DNA from: Peptococcaceae bacterium BRH_c4b
GTDB taxonomy: Bacteria > Bacillota > Desulfotomaculia > Desulfotomaculales > Desulfocucumaceae
DNA: 64,000 nucleotides
NCBI GenBank assembly: GCA_000961595.1
Contig: LADO01000005.1
Coordinates: 21,845 to 85,844 of the forward strand
Direction of reading: 5' to 3'
Position numbers and translations under genes: made by a program. The notes below the pieces were generated by a model, which was not told the origin of the DNA, searched no databases, and saw nothing but the letters and a program-made list of their open reading frames with translations. Positions 6,473-16,715 of the stretch are shown here, piece after piece. Numbering within the stretch: position 1 is the first letter of the stretch; every line of letters starts with the position of its first letter.

Positions 6473-7714
6473 ATGGCTGAATTGTTTAAAGCCGTGACTG
6501 TGGATGATGCCCGGGAAATGCTGGCCCGGCATTTGAACGTGTGTGGCGTGAAAAAGCAAGTCTCCATTACGGAAACCCTGGGCAGGAGGATTGCCGCGGA
6601 TGTATCGGCACCGGAGGATGTGCCGGGGTTTGATCGATCCACCATGGACGGTTTCGCGGTGCTGGCCCGGGATACCTTCGGTGCCTCGGAGGGTCTGCCC
6701 GCCTATCTGGACGTGGAGGGAGAAATTTTTATGGGCCGGGAAGTAGCCGGGCCCATCGCCCTTGGACGGATCTGGCGCATACCCACGGGGGGGATGCTGC
6801 CTTCGGGGGCGGATGCGGTGGTTATGGTGGAGCATACCGAAGAACTGGATGATAGGACCATCGGCGTGACCAGGCCGGTGGCGCCCGGAGAAAACATTGT
6901 GCGCCGGGGAGAGGATGTAGCGGCTGGAGGTATGGTACTGAGCAACGGTCAAATCATCCGGCCCCAGGACATGGGACTGTTGGCGGCGGTGGGGGTGCAT
7001 ACCCTGGAGGTTGAGGAGCCTTTCAGGGTGACCATAATTTCCACCGGTGACGAGGTGGTGGCGCCGGATCAGACGCCCGGCCCGGGCCAGGTGAGGGATA
7101 TAAACTCTTACGCCCTGTATGGGCTGACCAGGCAGTGCGGGGCTTCTCCGGTGCTGGCAGGTGTGGTCAGGGATGATTTTACTGCCTTGAAAGAGGCCAT
7201 GGAAAAGGCTATAGCATCTTCCGAGATGGTTTTGCTTTCCGGTGGCAGTTCGGTGGGCACCAGGGATGTGTCCCTACAGGTAATTGAGTCCATGGGCGAG
7301 CCGGGGGTGCTGTTTCATGGCATATCCATAAAACCAGGCAAGCCTACCATTGGTGCGGTGTTGGGTGGTAAGCCTGTTTTCGGCCTGCCCGGCCACCCGG
7401 TTTCCGCCATGGTGGTCTTTGCGCTGTTGGTGGAGCCGTTACTCAGGGTGGGGAGGTACCCGTCCAGCGATGTGGAGAGACGCCTGGAGTTTCCGCTGCG
7501 GGCCAGAATAAACAGAAATATTCGCTCTGCAGCCGGGAGGGATGATTATATACGGATAACTCTGAAAGAGTTGGCAGGTGAGCTAATCGCCGAACCGGTG
7601 CTGGGGAAATCAGGGCTTATTTCCACCATGGTCAAGGCCGGTGGGCTGGCACATATTCCCACCGGAATGGAAGGCGTCGAAGCCGGGGAATATGTATGGG
7701 TTAAACCCTTCTAA
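6473..7714 (+). CDS. moeA: Molybdopterin molybdenumtransferase
   Basis: 413 residues, the usual MoeA length. Inserts molybdate into adenylylated molybdopterin to form Moco in the cytoplasm. Signatures: DVPGFDRSTMDGFAV (substrate loop), GGMLPSGADAVVMVEHTE, ISTGDEVVAP, LLSGGSSVGTRDV (MPT-binding motif) and KPGKPTIGAVLGGKPVFGLPGHPVSA (shown in part). The ATG at 6473 follows a GGGGGAAATGA leader. It lies 26 bp upstream of a second, longer MoeA homologue; one of two copies may serve tungsten instead of molybdenum, as reported in anaerobes. Confidence 0.9.
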   Translation: MAELFKAVTVDDAREMLARHLNVCGVKKQVSITETLGRRIAADVSAPEDVPGFDRSTMDGFAVLARDTFGASEGLPAYLDVEGEIFMGREVAGPIALGRIWRIPTGGMLPSGADAVVMVEHTEELDDRTIGVTRPVAPGENIVRRGEDVAAGGMVLSNGQIIRPQDMGLLAAVGVHTLEVEEPFRVTIISTGDEVVAPDQTPGPGQVRDINSYALYGLTRQCGASPVLAGVVRDDFTALKEAMEKAIASSEMVLLSGGSSVGTRDVSLQVIESMGEPGVLFHGISIKPGKPTIGAVLGGKPVFGLPGHPVSAMVVFALLVEPLLRVGRYPSSDVERRLEFPLRARINRNIRSAAGRDDYIRITLKELAGELIAEPVLGKSGLISTMVKAGGLAHIPTGMEGVEAGEYVWVKPF

Positions 7715-7740
7715 TTCAACACGCAAGGAGTGACCCCTCA

Positions 7741-9663
7741 ATGAAAAGGGATGTATATTTATCTGACCGGCCCCTGGAGGAGGCCCAAACCGGTTATATG
7801 GAATTGCTGCAGCGGGCCGGGGCAATGAATCCGGGCAGGCCGGAGCTGGTGGAGGTGGAGAAGGCCTCCGGCAGGATAACTGCTGCGCCTGTGTACGCCA
7901 GGGTTTCCTCTCCCCATTATAACGCTTCAGCCATGGACGGAGTGGCCGTCAGATCTATGGACACATTTGGCGCTTCAGAAACCTCCCCTAAAAAATTAAC
8001 CTTGGGTGAGTTTGTACACATGGTGGATACCGGCGACCCCCTGCCTCCGGGCTGTGATGCAGTGATTATGATCGAGGATATACATTTTGTGGCCGAAGAA
8101 GAATTTGAAATAATTGCCGCCGCCTCTCCCTGGCAGCATATCAGGGTTATCGGTGAGGATGTGGTGGCCACGGAAATGATCCTGCCCGGCAATCACAGGC
8201 TGCGCCCGGTGGACCTGGGAGGCATACTGGCGGGCGGAGTAACGGAAATATATGTTTATCCCCGGCCCAGGGTGGCCCTGTTGCCCACCGGCAGCGAGCT
8301 GGTGCAGCCAGGCGCCGGGCTTAAGGAAGGCGATATCATTGAGTATAACACCAGGGTATTCGGGGCGCTGGTGGAGGAATGGGGAGGTATGCCCATTCGC
8401 TATGAAATAACCGTGGACGACTACAATCTGCTCAGGGAACGGCTGAAAAGCGCCCTGGCCGGGGCGGATGTTGTGTTGATCAACGCCGGTTCCTCCGCCG
8501 GCCGGGAGGACTATACCGCTGCACTGATCGCCGAAATGGGCGAGGTATATACCCACGGTGTGGCCATAAAGCCCGGCAAGCCGGTAATTCTCGGATTGGT
8601 GGACGGAAAACCGGTGGTGGGTGTGCCGGGTTACCCGGTTTCAGCTGTGTTGGGAATGGATCTGTTCGTACGGCCAGTAGTATACAGAAAGCTTGGCTCG
8701 GTTCCGCCGGTCCGGCCCAGGGTGGACTGTTTCATGTCCCGCAAAATTGTATCGCCCATGGGGGTTGAGGAATTTGTCCGGGTGAAGTTGGGGCGGGTGG
8801 GGGAAAAGATCATAGCCACGCCCATATCCCGGGGAGCGGGAGTGATCATGTCCATGATCCGGGCGGATGGGATGCTGAGGGTTCCCAGGCTGTCCGAAGG
8901 GTATAACGCCGGTGCTACGGCACCGGTGGAATTAATGAGATCCATTGAAGAGATACGTGAAACCACTGTCGTTATCGGCAGTCATGACATTGCCCTGGAC
9001 GTGCTGGCCAATTATTTGCGTAAAATACATCCAGAGGCCAGCCTCTCTTCCGCCCATGTGGGTAGCCTGGGCGGTTTGTCTGCCCTTAAGCGGGGAGAGG
9101 CCCACTGTGCCGGCACCCACCTGCTGGACGAGGAGACGGGGGATTACAACGTTTCCTACATAAAAAGATTGTTACCTGACCGGGGGATAGTGCTTTTGAA
9201 CCTGGTTTACCGGGAGCAGGGCTTAATCGTGGCTGAAGGAAATCCCAAAGGTATAACTGGCGTGGGGGATTTGGCCAGGCCGGATATGAGCTATATCAAC
9301 CGCCAGCGGGGGGCCGGCACCAGAATACTGCTGGACTTCAAATTAAAAGAAGCGGGTATCGTACCCTCAATCATTAATGGCTATCAGCGGGAGGAGTATA
9401 CCCACATGGCGGTGGCTGCGGCTGTGGCCAGCGGTTCAGCGGACGCAGGCATGGGCATCCGGGCCGCGGCGAAGGCCCTGGGGCTGGATTTCGTTAGTGT
9501 GGTGGAGGAGCGCTACGACCTTTGTATTCCCCGGGAGTACTGGGATACGCCATATGTCACCAGGCTGTTGGAGGTGTTGAAAATGCCGGAATTCCGGGAA
9601 GAGGTGCTCTCCCTGGGCGGTTACGATCTCCGGGACTGCAGCAAAATAATGTGGGAAAGCTGA
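7741..9663 (+). CDS. moeA: MoeA-like molybdotransferase fused to a periplasmic-binding-protein-like domain
   Basis: 640 residues. Residues 1-400 are a second MoeA domain (YNASAMDGVAV, LLPTGSELV, INAGSSAGREDYT, KPGKPVILGLVDGKPVVGVPGYP). Residues about 410-640 form a PBP-like type II domain beginning TTVVIGSHDIALDVLANYL and containing NRQRGAGTRILLDFKL and DAGMGIRAAAKALGL, similar to domains that sense molybdate or tungstate. This fusion is known in archaea and anaerobic Firmicutes. There is no signal peptide, so the binding domain is cytoplasmic. AAGGAGTGA precedes ATG 7741. Confidence 0.9.
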   Translation: MKRDVYLSDRPLEEAQTGYMELLQRAGAMNPGRPELVEVEKASGRITAAPVYARVSSPHYNASAMDGVAVRSMDTFGASETSPKKLTLGEFVHMVDTGDPLPPGCDAVIMIEDIHFVAEEEFEIIAAASPWQHIRVIGEDVVATEMILPGNHRLRPVDLGGILAGGVTEIYVYPRPRVALLPTGSELVQPGAGLKEGDIIEYNTRVFGALVEEWGGMPIRYEITVDDYNLLRERLKSALAGADVVLINAGSSAGREDYTAALIAEMGEVYTHGVAIKPGKPVILGLVDGKPVVGVPGYPVSAVLGMDLFVRPVVYRKLGSVPPVRPRVDCFMSRKIVSPMGVEEFVRVKLGRVGEKIIATPISRGAGVIMSMIRADGMLRVPRLSEGYNAGATAPVELMRSIEEIRETTVVIGSHDIALDVLANYLRKIHPEASLSSAHVGSLGGLSALKRGEAHCAGTHLLDEETGDYNVSYIKRLLPDRGIVLLNLVYREQGLIVAEGNPKGITGVGDLARPDMSYINRQRGAGTRILLDFKLKEAGIVPSIINGYQREEYTHMAVAAAVASGSADAGMGIRAAAKALGLDFVSVVEERYDLCIPREYWDTPYVTRLLEVLKMPEFREEVLSLGGYDLRDCSKIMWES

Positions 9664-9673
9664 ACAGATGAAA

Positions 9674-9685
9674 GGGGACACACCT
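9674..9685. repeat. Half of the REP-like element next to the mogA ribosome site
   Basis: GGGGACACACCT, the reverse of the AAGGTGTGTCCCC end, without its partner end. It is directly followed by the AGAAGGAGGAG ribosome site of the next gene. Confidence 0.5.
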
Positions 9686-9701
9686 CAGAAGGAGGAGCCT
9701 T

Positions 9702-10193
9702 ATGTACAGGGTTGCGGTGGTTACTGCCAGCGACAAAGGCGCCAGGGGCGAGAGAATTGACCAAAGCGCAGGTGTGATTAAAGATATGCTGGCTGGAATT
9801 AATTTTGATGTGGTGGCATATAAAATTATTCCGGATGACCTGGATACCATCAGCCAAACATTGATTGATCTGGCCGACCACGGTGTGGTGGAACTGGTGC
9901 TGACCACCGGTGGAACGGGTTTCTCCCCCCGGGATAACACCCCGGAGGCCACCCTGGCCGTGGTGGAGAGGACGGTGCCGGGCATACCTGAGGCCATGAG
10001 GCTGGAAAGTTTGAAAAAGACTTCCAGGGCCATGCTCAGCCGGGCTGTAGCCGGCATCAGGCACAAAACATTGATTATTAACATGCCAGGCAGCCCTAAG
10101 GCGGTACGTGAATGCCTGGAGGTAATCATGCCCGTCCTGCCCCATGCCCTGGAAATATTGACGGGCAGGGGAGGGGAATGTGGAAACATATAA
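9702..10193 (+). CDS. Molybdopterin adenylyltransferase, MogA/MoaB family
   Basis: 163 residues. Adenylylates molybdopterin before metal insertion by MoeA. Family motifs: VVTASDKGARGERIDQS, DDLDTISQTL, LTTGGTGFSPRDNTPEA (MPT-binding GGTG loop) and NMPGSPKAVRECL. ATG 9702 follows AGAAGGAGGAGCCTT. It is third in the moe operon, after moeA and moeA-PBP; moaA/moaC are not in the window. MogA and MoaB cannot be told apart confidently by eye. Confidence 0.9.
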   Translation: MYRVAVVTASDKGARGERIDQSAGVIKDMLAGINFDVVAYKIIPDDLDTISQTLIDLADHGVVELVLTTGGTGFSPRDNTPEATLAVVERTVPGIPEAMRLESLKKTSRAMLSRAVAGIRHKTLIINMPGSPKAVRECLEVIMPVLPHALEILTGRGGECGNI

Positions 10194-10380
10194 CAATTCC
10201 GGTAATTTTACGGCAGCTGCAGAAAAAAATAGTATAAAAATTTTCCCCCTGGAGAAAATATTGTTAGAAGATGAATATTGTAGAATGATGCCAGCATGAT
10301 ATAGAAGGAGAAATTAAAAGATAAACATCCCTCATTTATAAAAACGGTCCAAAACGGGTTATTTTTTCATGTGTAGATGT

Positions 10381-10409
10381 TTGCTTTTGATTTTACCGTT
10401 CTATATTAT
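10381..10409 (+). promoter_or_regulatory. groESL promoter
   Basis: TTGCTT (10381-10386), 17-bp spacer, TATTAT (10404-10409), placed 12 bp before the CIRCE operator. About 190 bp of the preceding intergenic sequence (10194-10380) shows nothing else I can name. Confidence 0.6.
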
Positions 10410-10421
10410 ATTATTTGAGTG

Positions 10422-10448
10422 TTAGCACTCGCCATGAATGAGTGCTAA
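10422..10448 (+). promoter_or_regulatory. CIRCE operator (HrcA binding site)
   Basis: TTAGCACTC, 9 bp, GAGTGCTAA: an exact match to the CIRCE consensus. HrcA repressor binds it and releases on heat shock. It lies between the groES promoter and start codon. Confidence 0.97.
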
Positions 10449-10493
10449 CAAGAAAGTTAATAATAATAATAAATACTAAAAGGAGGGTCCCTT

Positions 10494-10778
10494 GTGATTA
10501 GACCATTAGGCGAGCGGGTAGTTGTTAAGCCTCTGCCCAGTGAAGAAGTTACCAAAAGCGGTATCGTATTACCGGACACCGCCAAAGAAAAGCCCCAGGA
10601 GGGCGAAGTTGTGGCCGTAGGATCCGGTCGTTTGCTGGACAACGGCTCCAAGGTTGCCATTGATTTGAAAGTTGGCGACAAAGTGCTTTTTTCCAAGTAT
10701 GCCGGCAATGAAGTTAAAATTAACGAAGTGGAATATCTTATTCTGCGTGAAGCCGACGTCCTGGGCGTAATTGAGTAA
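10494..10778 (+). CDS. groES: Co-chaperonin GroES
   Basis: 94 residues, the typical length. Caps the GroEL folding chamber. Shows [13 protein letters not shown] at the N-terminus, the mobile loop [42 protein letters not shown] and the conserved end [17 protein letters not shown] start at 10494 follows AGGAGGGTCCCTT. Controlled by the CIRCE operator upstream and co-transcribed with groEL. Confidence 0.97.
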   Translation: MIRPLGERVVVKPLPSEEVTKSGIVLPDTAKEKPQEGEVVAVGSGRLLDNGSKVAIDLKVGDKVLFSKYAGNEVKINEVEYLILREADVLGVIE

Positions 10779-10815
10779 AGAATATTCTGGTTAAACCCTA
10801 CATATAAGGAGGTAA

Positions 10816-12474
<1,659 letters not shown>

Positions 12475-12498
12475 TAACAAAATAAAATCCTCCTATAG

Positions 12499-12528
12499 AA
12501 AGGCCCCTGCCACCGGCAGGGGCCTTTT
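12499..12528 (+). terminator. Rho-independent terminator of groESL
   Basis: Perfect 13-bp stem AAAGGCCCCTGCC / GGCAGGGGCCTTT with a 3-nt loop and a T run. Confidence 0.9.
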
Positions 12529-12735
12529 ACCATCAATCGTACTTTTATCGCAGAATGTTTAAGTGAGGAACATGTAAAGCCAAATAGTTCAGGTCACTAG
12601 AGTCAGCGGGCCAGGAAAAATAAGCCGAAAAGCATGGAGGATACGATCAGAATAATGGGATGTATAAATTCTTTTCGGTTCAGCATCAAGTAAAATGTAT
12701 ATTATGATTGCTCTCTTGACTCTCTTTTAAGGTCA

Positions 12736-12800
12736 GGGGACACACCTTCTTGATTGTCTAAATTCCTTACATATAATCAAATTCACGAAGGAATGTCCCC
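12736..12800. repeat. Dispersed palindromic (REP-like) element, copy 3
   Basis: 65 bp in the opposite orientation to copies 1 and 2: GGGGACACACCTT ... AAGGAATGTCCCC, flanked by AAGGTCA. It lies in the 410-bp gap between groEL and the cysteine synthase gene. The rest of that gap (12529-12735) shows no convincing gene. Confidence 0.8.
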
Positions 12801-12885
12801 AACTTAAGTGGAATACTGAGATCGGGTTGCAGCTGGACAGGATATCTTAGCATTTGCATAATTTATAAAAAAAGAGGTTGAAGCA

Positions 12886-13809
12886 TTGAAAATATCAGAT
12901 ACCATAACCGATTTGATAGGTATGACCCCCTTGCTCAGGCTGAATAGTTTTATCGGCAAGAGTCCTGCTACTGTGGTCGCCAAACTGGAATACTTCAATC
13001 CGGGCGGCAGCATTAAAGACAGGATTGCTATCAACCTGATACTCAGGGCTGAAGAGCAGGGAATGGTAAACAAAAACACGGTTGTGATTGAGTCTACCAG
13101 CGGCAACACCGGTATTGGCCTGGCCATGGTATGTGCTGCCAGGGGCTACCGGATAATACTTACCATGCCCGAAACTATGAGCGTGGAGAGAAGGACCTTG
13201 CTGAAGGCTTACGGAGCCGAGGTGGTACTGACCCCGGGGTCTGGCGGGATGAAAGGGGCTATTCAAAAAGCCGAAGAACTGGCCGGGAAATACCCCGGGG
13301 CTTTCATACCCGGGCAGTTTGTCAATCCTGCCAATCCGGAGATGCACTACCTTACCACGGGTCCGGAAATATGGAGGGATACCGGCGGAAAAGTCGATAT
13401 TTTTGTAGCCGGGGTGGGAACTGGAGGGACAGTAACCGGTGTGGGGAAATTTTTGAAGGAGAAGAAGCCGGAAGTGAAAATAGTGGCTGTGGAGCCGGCC
13501 GCCTCACCGGTGCTGTCCGGCGGGGAACCCCACCCGCATCCCATCCAGGGTATAGGAGCCGGTTTTGTACCCACTATTTTAAAACGGGAGCTACTGGATG
13601 AAGTGGTAACAGTGGACGGCGCCGATGCCATGGATGCCGCCCGCAGACTGGCCCGGGAGGAGGGGCTGCTGGTGGGCATTTCTTCTGGAGCGGCGGCCTT
13701 TGCCGCCCTGCAGTTAGCTCGCAAGGATGAAAACAGGGGAAAAATGATTGTCGTGCTTTTGCCCGACAGCGGGGAAAGATACCTTTCCACGGAATTATTC
13801 AGCGTGTAA
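12886..13809 (+). CDS. cysK: Cysteine synthase (O-acetylserine sulfhydrylase)
   Basis: 307 residues, the standard length. PLP enzyme that makes cysteine from O-acetylserine and sulfide. Motifs: [23 protein letters not shown] (PLP lysine), [14 protein letters not shown] (substrate loop), [18 protein letters not shown] (phosphate loop), [10 protein letters not shown] and [15 protein letters not shown] start at 12886 after AGAGGTTGAAGCA. It is followed 10 bp later by the alkyltransferase gene. In a sulfide-producing cell it is the obvious route for sulfide assimilation. Confidence 0.93.
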   Translation: MKISDTITDLIGMTPLLRLNSFIGKSPATVVAKLEYFNPGGSIKDRIAINLILRAEEQGMVNKNTVVIESTSGNTGIGLAMVCAARGYRIILTMPETMSVERRTLLKAYGAEVVLTPGSGGMKGAIQKAEELAGKYPGAFIPGQFVNPANPEMHYLTTGPEIWRDTGGKVDIFVAGVGTGGTVTGVGKFLKEKKPEVKIVAVEPAASPVLSGGEPHPHPIQGIGAGFVPTILKRELLDEVVTVDGADAMDAARRLAREEGLLVGISSGAAAFAALQLARKDENRGKMIVVLLPDSGERYLSTELFSV

Positions 13810-13819
13810 CAATAAGAAG

Positions 13820-14374
13820 GTGGTAGTTATTTTAATACTGGAAAAGGGATGTGTTCAGACCAGTGCCGGGTATGCCGGCGCGGCATGGTCGGACAACGGC
13901 CTGGTGGTGTTGACCCTGCCCGAAGAAACACTGTCCCTTGCCTGCGAAAAGCTGGATTTAGAATTGCTGGAGGTTTCCTCCAGGTGGTCAGTCAACATTA
14001 GGGAGGCGGGGTCGAAAAGTGATTTTGCAGAAAAAATAAAAACCGAACTGGAGAGGTATTTTTCTGGAGAGCCCACCGTATTTACCTTGCCAGTGGATTT
14101 AAGTTTATACTCGCCCTTCAGAAAAAAAGCTCTTTCCGTGGTTAAAGATATACCCTGGGGTGAGGTGAGAAGCTACGGAGAGGTTGCCGCACTGGCGGGA
14201 AATCCCAGGGCAGCCAGGGCTGTGGGCGGGGCCATGGGCTCCAATAGAATATTACTGGTCATACCCTGTCACAGGGTAGTCAGTCATGACGGTTCGTTGG
14301 GAGGGTTCGGCGGCGGGCTGTCCGTGAAACGGAGATTGCTCAATATGGAAGGATTGAAGCTTGAAAAGCAATAA
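13820..14374 (+). CDS. ogt: Methylated-DNA-protein-cysteine methyltransferase
   Basis: 184 residues from a GTG at 13820, the best start just after the cysK stop; the true start is uncertain because the ribosome site is weak. Transfers alkyl groups from O6-alkylguanine to its own cysteine. Key motifs: PWGEVRSYGEVAALAGNPRA (DNA-binding helix-turn-helix), ARAVGGAMGSN and the active-site VIPCHRVVS, then GGFGGGLSVKRRLL. Likely co-transcribed with cysK. Confidence 0.9.
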   Translation: MVVILILEKGCVQTSAGYAGAAWSDNGLVVLTLPEETLSLACEKLDLELLEVSSRWSVNIREAGSKSDFAEKIKTELERYFSGEPTVFTLPVDLSLYSPFRKKALSVVKDIPWGEVRSYGEVAALAGNPRAARAVGGAMGSNRILLVIPCHRVVSHDGSLGGFGGGLSVKRRLLNMEGLKLEKQ

Positions 14375-14513
14375 TTGCTTTTTTGTTATGATAATGCTAT
14401 TTATAAGGGGCTAAGATTCCTATTTGCCCAAGTCCTTCTGCAAAAACCGGGATGCATGGCTAAAAGCGAAGGATCTAACCTTTACAGGGAAATTGCCAAA
14501 AAGTTTAATAGAA

Positions 14514-15092
14514 TTAGGACCGGGGCAAGTAGCGGGTAATCACAAAGAAAGTGGGATTGGCGCCGGCGGCCAGGGCAGCTATATCCGCAGGGGTGGTGCT
14601 GAATGGCTCCTGGCCCGGGAACAGATCGATACCGGCCTTTTCATAAACCGAATCTATTAGCGCCGAGCAGATCAGCCTTCTTCCCGCCTCCATTAGTTCA
14701 CTCAGGCTGTAATAGTCTTCACCATCCCTGAATAAATGTTGGCCTTTTTTCTTAAGCAATTTAACCGCTTGCCTGACTATCTCAAAATAGTCGTATTTTG
14801 GCGGGTTTTGCTGCAGGATAGCAACGTACTTCTTCATTCTAATAAGTACATTCTGAACTGCAGGCTGTGGAGACAAATAGAGGCATTTATGTCTGATTAC
14901 CATGAAAGCCCTGTTGCCGCCTATGAAGCTGTTGTCCTTGTAATGAAAACCGTCATAGAGCATCTCGATAATTTTTCCTTCCTCTACGCACATAGCCGCA
15001 TGGGTAAAGAAACTCCCGGTGAAGCCTTGAATGGCATCGGAGTAAAGGTTATCTCCATGAGCTAATATTACGTCACCATACTGAAAAACCAT
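14514..15092 (-). CDS. Permuted papain-fold (YiiX/NlpC-P60-like) protein
   Basis: 192 residues from ATG 15092, chosen because ACGGGGGT lies 7 nt upstream on the minus strand; an in-frame ATG at 15119 has no such site. MVFQYGDVILAHG begins the fold, FFTHAAMCVEEGKIIEM carries the likely catalytic His, and RRLICSALIDSVYEKAG carries the likely catalytic Cys, the His-before-Cys order of the permuted NlpC/P60 group. No signal peptide, so it probably acts in the cytoplasm on lipids or peptides; the substrate is unknown. Confidence 0.6.
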   Translation of the reverse strand: MVFQYGDVILAHGDNLYSDAIQGFTGSFFTHAAMCVEEGKIIEMLYDGFHYKDNSFIGGNRAFMVIRHKCLYLSPQPAVQNVLIRMKKYVAILQQNPPKYDYFEIVRQAVKLLKKKGQHLFRDGEDYYSLSELMEAGRRLICSALIDSVYEKAGIDLFPGQEPFSTTPADIAALAAGANPTFFVITRYLPRS

Positions 15093-15208
15093 GGTATCAA
15101 CCCCCGTAATTGCGTACAAACTCCCTTTTTGGTTGTAGAAATCAGTAATTCGTGTATTTTTATTGTATTGATGTGGAAAACTATTCTTATAAAGGAGGTA
15201 TTATAATA

Positions 15209-15520
15209 GTGTCTTTTGAGGTATATAAGCCCCGTGGTGAAAGAATGGAAAAGGTGCCGGTAGTTTCTCTTTCCAAAACTTCCATAGTGTTAAATAACGT
15301 GGCAAGGCAAAAAATTGACAGCGGCAGGATTGAACTGGCCTTTGATCGGGATACCCATACTATCAGAATTAAAGCTGTGGATGAAGGCGGTATTGAAATG
15401 AAAAAAACAAAGGTGTTCGGCAAAGGGTTTTTCAATCATTTCGGCATCACCAGGAGAGGTAAATTCGAAGCAAAGTACGAGCCTGAGGAAAAAGCCATAT
15501 ATGCTAATTTGCTTCATTAA
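15209..15520 (+). CDS. Hypothetical protein
   Basis: 103 residues from GTG 15209, preceded by AAAGGAGGTATTATAATA. The chain is rich in charged residues and predicted beta strands: VPVVSLSKTSIVLNNVARQ, then IELAFDRDTHTIRIKAV and FFNHFGITRRGKFEA. The layout recalls small proteins of Peptococcaceae that resemble MraZ/AbrB-sized beta folds, but I do not recognise the family. Monocistronic with its own terminator. Confidence 0.6.
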   Translation: MSFEVYKPRGERMEKVPVVSLSKTSIVLNNVARQKIDSGRIELAFDRDTHTIRIKAVDEGGIEMKKTKVFGKGFFNHFGITRRGKFEAKYEPEEKAIYANLLH

Positions 15521-15550
15521 GTAAAAGCCCTGTAAGGGCTTTTACTTTTT
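15521..15550 (+). terminator. Rho-independent terminator
   Basis: Perfect 11-bp stem GTAAAAGCCCT / AGGGCTTTTAC with a 3-nt loop followed by T residues. Confidence 0.9.
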
Positions 15551-15724
15551 TAATATTTTATGATGAGCCAATTTCAAAAGTGACAGCGTCCAGGTGAAGC
15601 ACACCTTTTTTTCCATCCCTGTTTTCCTGTTGCAGGCCCGCTCCGTCTTGACAATGATAATAAAATACCTTAACATAAATATGCGCCAAAAGCGGCTGGC
15701 TCGTCAGTTTAAAATAAATATCTT

Positions 15725-15799
15725 GCTGGAGTGGCTCAGGGGTAGAGCAGCGCACTCGTAATGCGCAGGTCGTGGGTTCAAATCCCATCTCCAGCTCCA
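15725..15799 (+). tRNA. tRNA-Thr (anticodon CGT)
   Basis: Full cloverleaf: acceptor GCTGGAG / CTCCAGC, D stem GCTC / GAGC, anticodon stem GCGCA / TGCGC with loop CTCGTAA, T stem GTGGG / CCCAT with TTCAAAT, discriminator T and encoded CCA at 15797-15799. Anticodon CGT reads ACG codons. Confidence 0.97.
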
Positions 15800-15991
15800 A
15801 GAAAAGTCAGTATTTCCAAGGGTTTGGGGTGCTGACTTTACTATTTGTTTTACTCTTTTCCTGCAGCCTGGTGTATACCTCTTCAAGGCCCCGGTATGAC
15901 GCAGCCCATGAAAATTTAGGGGCGGTACTTCGATTACAAACTCAGTCAGCAGCTTTTCTGCTTCCCCCCTGGCCCGGCAGCGCTTTGCTTT

Positions 15992-16015
15992 AAAGCAGCC
16001 TCTTACGGCTGCTTT
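15992..16015 (-). terminator. Terminator at the end of hicB
   Basis: AAAGCAGCC / GGCTGCTTT (15992-16000 / 16007-16015). On the minus strand the stem ends in a T-rich arm; it overlaps the hicB stop codon. Confidence 0.65.
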
Positions 16016-16419
16016 ATTCTTGCCTCAAGGTCTTTATGGCCAAGGCGCTCCTTTAGGGCGTCTTGCAATGTTTGGGAAAAATTAATGCCGACTTTTTCAG
16101 CCTTGGCGTTTAGCCAGCTTGGAATAGTTAGTGTTTTCTTTACTGCGCGATTATCATTCTCGCGGCGGTATTCTGTGGTGTCGGCAACGACGAGATTAAT
16201 AAACTGAGGGTGATTTACATTCAGTTTTTCGGATGGAGCAGGAATATTTTCTTGATTATTTTCCGCATCACATAGCCACATAGCCATAGCGTCTTCGGCC
16301 ATTTCTATGGCATTGGCTATATCTTTTCCGCAGGTAATGCATCCAGGTAAATCAGGAATACGAACATCATATTCGCCAGAGGGTAGAGGGGTAAATATAG
16401 CAGGGTAAACATATTTCAT
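16003..16419 (-). CDS. hicB: HicB family antitoxin
   Basis: 138 residues from ATG 16419 (AAAGGTGG upstream; a GTG at 16431 is also in frame). Residues 1-60 are the partial RNase-H-like HicB fold: YPAIFTPLPSGEYDVRIPDLPGCITCG. Residues 95-135 hold a ribbon-helix-helix-like DNA-binding part (KKTLTIPSWLNAKAEKVGINFSQTLQDAL). HicB neutralises the HicA mRNA interferase and represses its operon. Here the hicA gene directly upstream is only a remnant, so this is an orphan antitoxin. Confidence 0.85.
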   Translation of the reverse strand: MKYVYPAIFTPLPSGEYDVRIPDLPGCITCGKDIANAIEMAEDAMAMWLCDAENNQENIPAPSEKLNVNHPQFINLVVADTTEYRRENDNRAVKKTLTIPSWLNAKAEKVGINFSQTLQDALKERLGHKDLEARIKQP

Positions 16420-16450
16420 ATTGATAACCACCTTTCTTTTTATAGCGGGA

Positions 16451-16590
16451 CTATTTAAGCCCCGCCTGTTCCAGTATCCCTTGTGCTGTTTATTCGTTTA
16501 TTTCCTTATGTCAAGAGGGATTTTTACTCCGGGCTTTTTAGGGTGCTTAGCCATATCGTGTCTTTTGCCAGTAGTGCCTTGGTATCCATG
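16451..16590 (-). pseudogene. hicA: hicA toxin remnant
   Basis: On the minus strand, reading from 16590, one frame gives HGYQGTTGKRHDMAKHPKKP and continues VKIPLDIRK before a stop; a second frame then gives TAQGILEQAGLK and stops at 16451. Together they match the C-terminal half of a HicA toxin (HPxKPG ... GTxxxILKQAGL). The N-terminal half with the catalytic His is not found upstream. It lies 20 bp before hicB, the normal hicA position. Confidence 0.6.
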
Positions 16591-16715
16591 GACTACGGCA
16601 TTTCCGATCTAATAGGCTCCGAGCTTTTGAGCTCTCATTAGAATTGCAAAAAGGTAAATTCCAATTTTCTGTAGAATTTTGCAAGTATTCGGTAATAAAT
16701 AAAGAGTTGATTAAC

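Noticed and set aside
6296..7000. Long minus-strand frames over moeA and moeA-PBP
   Set aside because: Shadows in a GC-richer region; no ribosome sites or motifs, while the plus-strand proteins are clear.
12603..12686. 27-residue minus-strand peptide with one hydrophobic helix in the gap after groEL
   Set aside because: No ribosome site on the minus strand and no context; too short to claim.
15558..15800. Minus-strand reading frame of about 80 codons starting with MELEMGFEPTTCALRV
   Set aside because: It is the antisense of the tRNA-Thr gene; this translation is a well-known false gene over tRNAs.
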